From the NCBI GenBank assembly GCA_002306345.1, contig DBRQ01000009.1:193565-212032 (forward strand): a stretch of 18,468 nt of DNA, read 5' to 3'. Both the position numbers and the translations under genes were made by a program. Source of the DNA: Candidatus Pacebacteria bacterium UBA1364 (GTDB lineage Bacteria; Patescibacteriota; Microgenomatia; UBA1400; PJMF01). The notes below the pieces were generated by a model that was not told the DNA's origin, searched no databases, and saw only the letters and a program-made list of their open reading frames with translations. This document shows, in pieces, positions 14,949 through 18,468 of the stretch; position 1 is the first letter of the stretch; every line of letters starts with the position of its first letter.

Positions 14949-14987
14949 TTAATTGGCAAACTTTAATTGGCAAACTTTAATTGGCAA
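14949..14987. repeat. 14-bp tandem repeat across the parB stop codon
   Basis: TTAATTGGCAAACT at 14949-14962 and 14963-14976, then TTAATTGGCAA at 14977-14987. The third unit is the reverse complement of the last parB codons and stop, so on the parB strand the gene end is copied twice into its 3' flank. Confidence 0.95.
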
Positions 14988-15798
14988 TGCTCATTAATTT
15001 CTGCAAATCTGCTTGAGTTTGATCAGGAGAACCATCTAAAGTAATGGTCACTTTTGTTTGTTTGCGCGAACGAATGACTTTTAAGTTACTTTTATTTTTG
15101 AAAAACCCTTGAAATTTTTTCTCCCAAACTGCTACTTGCTGTTCATCTTGAGTTAATGGTCGACCGCGACCGTCGTCTTTTTTGCTTGTGGTGAGTTCGT
15201 TATTTTTAAAACGCCTTACCAATTCTTCTGTACGCCGCACGGAAGCATTTTCTTTTAGAACTATTTTGTAACAGGCAATCATCGCTTCAGTAGAGGAAAT
15301 GCTCGCCAAAGCCCGGGCGTGACCTTCACTAATTTGTTCACTCAAAAGTCCGTCGCTAATTGCGTCTGGCAAAGTTAATAATTTTAGACTGTTACTGATG
15401 TAGGCTGGCGATTTGCCAATTCTTTGGGCCACTTCACTGGTGGATAAATTAAACTCACGTTGTAAACGTTGAAAAGATTGCGCTCTTTCGATCGGGTTCA
15501 AATCGTAACGTTGCAAATTTTCTACAATGGCTAATTCCAGCATTCCTTGCGGGCTAGTCTTTTTAATAAAAACTGGCACTTCTTCTATACCCAACACTTT
15601 AGCTGCCCGCCAACGTCTTTCGCCAGCAATAATCTGGTAACCAGCTGGCGTTTCTGCCACAACTAAAGGCTCCAAAATGCCATGAACACGAATCGACTCT
15701 ACCAATTCCTCAATATCTTCTTTTTTAACTTTATCGCGAGGTTGAAAAGGGTTGGGTTGTAAATAACTGATCGGTAATTTTTGGACGTTTACTGGCAT
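14977..15798 (-). CDS. parB: ParB/Spo0J family chromosome partition protein
   Basis: ParB binds centromere-like parS sites, slides on DNA as a CTP-gated clamp and works with ParA and SMC in chromosome segregation. 273 residues. Visible are NPFQPR (16-21), the CTP-binding box GERRWRA (59-65), ENLQR (93-97), the helix-turn-helix near 119-140 (STSEVAQRIGKSPAYISN), and a C-terminal dimerisation region ending in LMSIAN. No parA lies beside it in the window, unlike the common parAB pair, so the partner is encoded elsewhere or lies beyond the window. The ATG at 15798 is set by the N-terminal LPISYLQPNPFQPR match and by the promoter just upstream, which would give a leaderless mRNA. Confidence 0.95.
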   Translation of the reverse strand: MPVNVQKLPISYLQPNPFQPRDKVKKEDIEELVESIRVHGILEPLVVAETPAGYQIIAGERRWRAAKVLGIEEVPVFIKKTSPQGMLELAIVENLQRYDLNPIERAQSFQRLQREFNLSTSEVAQRIGKSPAYISNSLKLLTLPDAISDGLLSEQISEGHARALASISSTEAMIACYKIVLKENASVRRTEELVRRFKNNELTTSKKDDGRGRPLTQDEQQVAVWEKKFQGFFKNKSNLKVIRSRKQTKVTITLDGSPDQTQADLQKLMSIAN

Positions 15799-15804
15799 GC
15801 TTTA

Positions 15805-15813
15805 TATATAACA
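15805..15813 (-). promoter_or_regulatory. extended -10 promoter for parB
   Basis: On the minus strand TGTTATATA, with TG at 15813-15812 and TATATA at 15810-15805. Six bases separate it from the ATG at 15798, which places the transcription start on the start codon itself. A TTGTGA (15835-15830) upstream is a poor -35 candidate. Confidence 0.5.
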
Positions 15814-15824
15814 TAATAGATCAA

Positions 15825-15848
15825 AATTTTCACAAGCAATTTTCACAA
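15825..15848 (-). repeat. 11-bp direct repeat upstream of parB promoter
   Basis: On the minus strand TTGTGAAAATT occurs twice at a 13-bp period (plus-strand copies 15825-15835 and 15838-15848), covering and flanking where the -35 would be. It could be an operator, for example for ParB autoregulation, but is not the classical parS palindrome. Confidence 0.45.
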
Positions 15849-15883
15849 ATTCCATAAACCTCACACATAAAACTACTACAGCT

Positions 15884-16339
15884 TTAGCGATGACTTTTTT
15901 TTGAATAAAATAAATAGTTAAAACTTAAGTATTTAAGCCATGGATCAGTGTTTTTGTAAAAAGTAGCGTAGGTCAAAGTGTCGATCATTAAATTAATGGA
16001 AAATCCAAAAAAAAGATAAAAAAGCTGACTGGAGTGATAATAGCTCATCAACATCGCGGCCACAATCAATTCATAGCAGTGAAAAATATAAGGGTGAGGT
16101 TGGTGTGCCATGAATTCTTCGCAAGCAAATGTTTTGATTTCCCGCACGCTAAATTTTTTCTTATAAAAAAAATAAAACAAGTGATCTATATCAATTAAAA
16201 AACAACCCATCACTAATAAAATTAGTTCTTCTCTCTTCAAACCCAAAGTCAAACCAATCAATAAAGGAATGAGAAAATTTTCCGTGATCTCTTTGTGGTA
16301 ACTTTGTTTGGTTAAAATTTTATAAAAACTCTTCAACAT
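15884..16339 (-). CDS. small integral membrane protein with Asp/His motif, possible DUF457/YdjM-like
   Basis: 151 residues, mostly hydrophobic, with about three to four membrane segments (near 22-34, 38-58, 88-101 and 105-123). Polar residues cluster at the membrane edges: D50, D52 and H53 (DIDH), H79, H82, H87, E90 and D120. A DxDH motif followed by spaced His and a late Asp resembles the membrane-bound metal-dependent hydrolase group (DUF457/YdjM-like), but the match is loose and the enzyme function is unproven. It sits between rpmA and parB on the minus strand. A TAAAAT box six bases before the ATG suggests its own, leaderless, promoter. Confidence 0.7.
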   Translation of the reverse strand: MLKSFYKILTKQSYHKEITENFLIPLLIGLTLGLKREELILLVMGCFLIDIDHLFYFFYKKKFSVREIKTFACEEFMAHQPHPYIFHCYELIVAAMLMSYYHSSQLFYLFFGFSINLMIDTLTYATFYKNTDPWLKYLSFNYLFYSKKSHR

Positions 16340-16345
16340 AAAAAC

Positions 16346-16351
16346 ATTTTA
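16346..16351 (-). promoter_or_regulatory. -10-like box six bases before the 151-aa membrane gene
   Basis: TAAAAT on the minus strand (5 of 6 to consensus), then six bases and the ATG at 16339. No TG extension and no clear -35 element. Support comes mainly from the same spacing at parB. Confidence 0.35.
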
Positions 16352-16380
16352 AAATAATCGATAACTTAAAAATAACATAG

Positions 16381-16407
16381 AAAAAAAGAGTAGGTAAGCC
16401 TTGCTTA
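16381..16407 (-). terminator. weak terminator-like hairpin after rpmA
   Basis: On the minus strand TAAGC-AAG-GCTTA (16407-16395), which contains the rpmA stop codon, then seven bases and a run of seven T (16387-16381). The stem has only 5 pairs and the T-run is displaced, so termination would be partial at best. Confidence 0.35.
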
Positions 16408-16662
16408 ACTTTTTACCACGTTGACTACAGTTTTACCAAATTTTTTGCTGAATGAAACTACACCATCAATCATGGCAAAAACAGTCCAATCATGGCCTAA
16501 AGCCACTCCTTTGCCTGCTTTATACTTAGCCCCTTTTTGACGAACAATAATTTGACCAACAGCGATTTTTTCCCCAGCAAATTTTTTGATCCCAAGACGT
16601 TTGCCATGTCTTTTACCCTGAGAATGCTGATTAACACTACCTGAACTTTTAACGTGTGCCAT
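16405..16662 (-). CDS. rpmA: 50S ribosomal protein L27
   Basis: 85 residues, standard length. It begins MAHVKSSGSVNQHSQGKRHG and continues with KRLGIKKFAGEKI, IIVRQKGAKYKAG and GVALGHDWTVFA, the recognisable L27 core. The flexible N-terminus reaches the peptidyl transferase centre. The MAH start matches mature L27 directly, so there is no cleaved N-terminal extension of the Firmicutes type. A Shine-Dalgarno-like AAAGG precedes the ATG by about five bases, one of the few in this window. It is 22 bases after the methyltransferase gene, which separates it from its usual partner rplU. Confidence 0.95.
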   Translation of the reverse strand: MAHVKSSGSVNQHSQGKRHGKRLGIKKFAGEKIAVGQIIVRQKGAKYKAGKGVALGHDWTVFAMIDGVVSFSKKFGKTVVNVVKS

Positions 16663-16684
16663 AAATACCTTTTTGTCTTAAATA

Positions 16685-17854
16685 TTAAGTTTGACGATTA
16701 AATCTAAACAAACAAATTTGTCTAGTAACCCGCGCTCCTTCTCGAGCATAGGGGACCGGATCAACCAAAAGATTGTATCCTTTTGCCTTTAATTTGTCAA
16801 TTAAACCAAGTAGGGAATAAATTCGCTTAGCAGTGCTTACTTGCGGCAAAACAATGACAATCATTGCCTTGTTACTCAAAATACTGGCAAAAGATTTAAA
16901 AGAGCCCAAATACATCTTTTCTAAACCTTTAAAAATATTAGCTAATTCACTATCGTCTGGAGTTTGTCTGCCTAAAAAAGGCTCGCTGACTAATAAATCA
17001 ACTTGATTAGTAAATTGGCTTAAGTCCAGATGACTAGCGTCCATATAAAAAATTTGATCTTTCACGTTGAGTTTGTATTCTTGCTTTAACCAACTTAAAT
17101 TATCGCGACTACCAAAAACCGCTTCCTGATCTAGGTCAGAACCGTAAACATTTAATCCTCTCATTGCGGCTTCAAGCAAAATCGTGCCGGTGCCACAAAA
17201 TGGATCGTACAATAAAGCTTGATCTGTATTAGTGGCTTTATTTAAATTATTTTCTCGCCAAAAACCCAAAGCAATATTAACCATCATTCGCGCTACTTTA
17301 GGCGGTAGCATCCCTTTTTTGCGATCGGCATAAGGTTTTTGGCGATCACGTTTTGTCCAATCATCAATGTCTTGAACAGCCGTAATTTGCGCTAACAATA
17401 ATTTGCCAGTTTCTTGGTGATGATAGCTGAGTAGCTCAATAGCTTTATCTTGATGAGAGAGAAGAGCACTTTCACTAAGTTGACTAGCAAAATAACGGGC
17501 CTTTTTGCCATTTTCCTTAATTAAAGCTTTTAACTCCGCATTGCTAATAGAGCGTTGACCTTTACCAATTTGGCTAAAAGTAAAATACGGCTCGTCACTT
17601 TGTTTAAGCAAAAAAGCCACTATTTCCTCAATTAATTTTTGGTCAGTAATATTTTGCTCAAATTCCGCAACGACTTTAAATATCTTGACCACTCCGCCAA
17701 GAGTGGAGATCATCTCTTTCGATAAATCAACTGCACTGGTAAAAGTAAATAAGTGATCACCTAAATCCGTCAAAGGAAATTGCGGATAAATGGCTTCAAA
17801 CTCCAACTTCGACAAAGCAACGGTGTTACCAAAAAGAATGAAAAATTTGGACAT
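16685..17854 (-). CDS. TRM11-like SAM-dependent RNA methyltransferase
   Basis: 389 residues from the ATG at 17854 (a TTG two codons upstream is less likely). The N-terminus SKFFILFGNTVALSKLEFEA resembles the NFLD/THUMP-type RNA-binding front of TRM11 and UPF0020 proteins. The C-terminal Rossmann domain has SAM motif I DPFCGTGTILLEAAMRG starting at D217, an acidic GSDLD, and SEPFLG (290-295) where N2-guanine methylases normally have DPPYG. The likely role is N2-methylation of a guanine in tRNA (archaeal/eukaryal position 10 type), but the changed motif IV leaves target and base open. It lies between rplU and rpmA, 24 and 22 bases from them, so it is probably co-expressed with ribosomal proteins. 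Confidence 0.82.
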   Translation of the reverse strand: MSKFFILFGNTVALSKLEFEAIYPQFPLTDLGDHLFTFTSAVDLSKEMISTLGGVVKIFKVVAEFEQNITDQKLIEEIVAFLLKQSDEPYFTFSQIGKGQRSISNAELKALIKENGKKARYFASQLSESALLSHQDKAIELLSYHHQETGKLLLAQITAVQDIDDWTKRDRQKPYADRKKGMLPPKVARMMVNIALGFWRENNLNKATNTDQALLYDPFCGTGTILLEAAMRGLNVYGSDLDQEAVFGSRDNLSWLKQEYKLNVKDQIFYMDASHLDLSQFTNQVDLLVSEPFLGRQTPDDSELANIFKGLEKMYLGSFKSFASILSNKAMIVIVLPQVSTAKRIYSLLGLIDKLKAKGYNLLVDPVPYAREGARVTRQICLFRFNRQT

Positions 17855-17862
17855 AAACAAAC

Positions 17863-17882
17863 TTAAGAGCTTAGGCTCTTAA
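17863..17882 (-). terminator. stem-loop at the rplU stop codon
   Basis: TTAAGAGC / GCTCTTAA form a perfect 8-bp stem with a 4-base loop, including the rplU stop codon. On the minus strand it is followed by GTTTGTTT and then the methyltransferase ATG. It may attenuate transcription between rplU and the methyltransferase or act as an mRNA end or processing site; the T-tract is interrupted, so full termination is doubtful. Confidence 0.45.
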
Positions 17883-18193
17883 ACAATTTTAAGAACTTTA
17901 ACAGTGCTTTGGTACTGACGATGACCATGCACTTTTCTGTATCTGGATTTAGATTTATATTTGGCGACGCGAATTTTTTCGCCTTTTTGATTGGAGACTA
18001 ACTCACAAACAACTTTGGCGCCATCAACTAGCGGTTGGCCAATTTTACGTTCACTGCCATCGACCACTAGTAAAACATCACTCACCTCAAATTTGCCTGG
18101 AGCTTCTTGATCCAACCGATCAACTAAAAACTCGTCGCCCTCTTGCACTTGATATTGTTTGCCTTGTAATTGAATGATTGCGTACTTTGACAT
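17879..18193 (-). CDS. rplU: 50S ribosomal protein L21
   Basis: 104 residues from the ATG at 18193. The family N-terminus normally reads YAIIxTGGKQYxVxxGD, matched here by KYAIIQLQGKQYQVQEGD, and the end KYKSKSRYRKVHGHRQ is typical of the 23S rRNA-binding C-terminal part. An in-frame ATG at 18205 would add four residues but overlaps the -10 box TATAAT, so it cannot be on the transcript from that promoter. The normal L21 length also favours 18193. It heads an rplU-methyltransferase-rpmA group. Gly-Gly before KQY is replaced by Gln-Gly. Confidence 0.94.
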   Translation of the reverse strand: MSKYAIIQLQGKQYQVQEGDEFLVDRLDQEAPGKFEVSDVLLVVDGSERKIGQPLVDGAKVVCELVSNQKGEKIRVAKYKSKSRYRKVHGHRQYQSTVKVLKIV

Positions 18194-18203
18194 AAGAACT
18201 TGC

Positions 18204-18212
18204 ATTATAACA
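18204..18212 (-). promoter_or_regulatory. consensus extended -10 promoter for rplU
   Basis: On the minus strand TGTTATAAT, a perfect extended -10 (TG at 18212-18211, TATAAT at 18209-18204). The ATG at 18193 lies 10 nt beyond, so the leader would be only about 3-4 nt. The region upstream is T-rich, with no -35 consensus. This box decides the rplU start. Confidence 0.65.
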
Positions 18213-18237
18213 AATTTGTGAAGGAAAAAAAGACTGA

Positions 18238-18468
18238 CTAAATGACCTGCAAAAGTTGTTCTAAAGGTAAAGTTGCCACGGCCATCACTTTGTCGGCTGC
18301 TCCGTAATAAACAAACAGTTGTTTATTTACAACGGTGGCACCACAGGAAAAAACGACATTATTCACAACGCCGATTTTTTCAAATTCAAATTCAGGCTCG
18401 AGAATCGGATAGATGCTACGGTATAAAACCTTGAATGGATCTTCCAAATCCAAAATAATATAACCCAA
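18238..18468 (-). CDS. GH130-family mannoside phosphorylase-like protein, C-terminal end
   Basis: Only the last 76 residues are in the window; the gene enters from the right edge with the frame open. The visible part, with LDLEDPFKVLYRS, PILEPE, NVVFSCGA and VYYGAADKVMAVA, matches the C-terminal blades of GH130 five-bladed propeller enzymes. The family phosphorolyses beta-mannosides to mannose-1-phosphate, or in some members hydrolyses them. The catalytic Asp lies in the missing part, so activity cannot be judged. If it is a phosphorylase, its product is the substrate of the guanylyltransferase at the other end of the window (inference). It lies 44 bases upstream of the rplU start; an A7 tract (T7 on its strand) follows the stop without a hairpin. 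Confidence 0.8.
   Translation of the reverse strand: MGYIILDLEDPFKVLYRSIYPILEPEFEFEKIGVVNNVVFSCGATVVNKQLFVYYGAADKVMAVATLPLEQLLQVI

Noticed and set aside
17855..17860. TTG at 17860 as start of the methyltransferase
   Set aside because: The ATG at 17854 directly precedes the conserved N-terminal strand; the extra two residues have no support.
18194..18205. Upstream ATG at 18205 as the rplU start
   Set aside because: It overlaps the perfect -10 box and adds residues absent from normal L21; the ATG at 18193 fits better.
1..18468. Alternative genetic code with UGA as glycine or tryptophan
   Set aside because: TGA ends several genes at the expected length (for example in ATGA overlaps) and is not found in conserved Gly or Trp positions.

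Overview
The window comes from an AT-rich bacterial chromosome that is most likely a member of the Candidate Phyla Radiation (Patescibacteria). The evidence is indirect. It carries a DUF4012 membrane protein beside a glycan cluster, short or minimal versions of RecO and the mraZ-led division cluster, very few Shine-Dalgarno sequences, and proteins of patescibacterial character. TGA is used as a normal stop (for example the ATGA overlaps), so the UGA-glycine codes of Gracilibacteria and SR1 do not apply. I cannot name a genus.

Plus strand, 1-8396: a surface-glycan block. Three GT4 enzymes and one GT2 enzyme, most overlapping by a few bases, lead into mannose-1-phosphate guanylyltransferase (GDP-mannose supply). 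A small monotopic sugar-phosphate transferase follows, which would load the first sugar on the lipid carrier. Then come a 695-residue DUF4012 protein with a 27-bp in-frame tandem repeat, and recO, closed by a weak terminator hairpin. Plus strand, 8400-10860: glyS (single-chain glycyl-tRNA synthetase) and an unrecognised membrane-anchored extracytoplasmic protein.

10822-11416 is the only long gene-free stretch. It is packed with short tandem repeats, hairpin-forming 30-bp units, two possible promoters and two candidate MraZ operators. It leads into mraZ-rsmH-ftsL-like-ftsI (11417-14876), a minimal division and cell-wall cluster with no mraY or mur genes after ftsI.

Minus strand, 14977-18468, facing the division cluster: the 3' end of a GH130 mannoside phosphorylase-like gene, rplU (L21), a TRM11-like RNA methyltransferase, rpmA (L27), a small membrane protein and parB. 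The methyltransferase sits between the two ribosomal protein genes.

Three patterns recur. (1) Short tandem repeats of different unit and period start in the last codons of a gene and copy its stop codon into the 3' flank (glyS, the 276-aa gene, ftsI, parB). (2) -10-like boxes, three of them extended (TGTTAT type), lie 6-10 nt from the start codon, which suggests leaderless or nearly leaderless mRNAs (DUF4012 gene, parB, rplU, the 151-aa membrane gene). (3) Stop codons often sit inside short inverted repeats. I found no clear defence, mobile or CRISPR system. The best candidates for something undescribed are the mraZ leader and the stop-spanning repeats.
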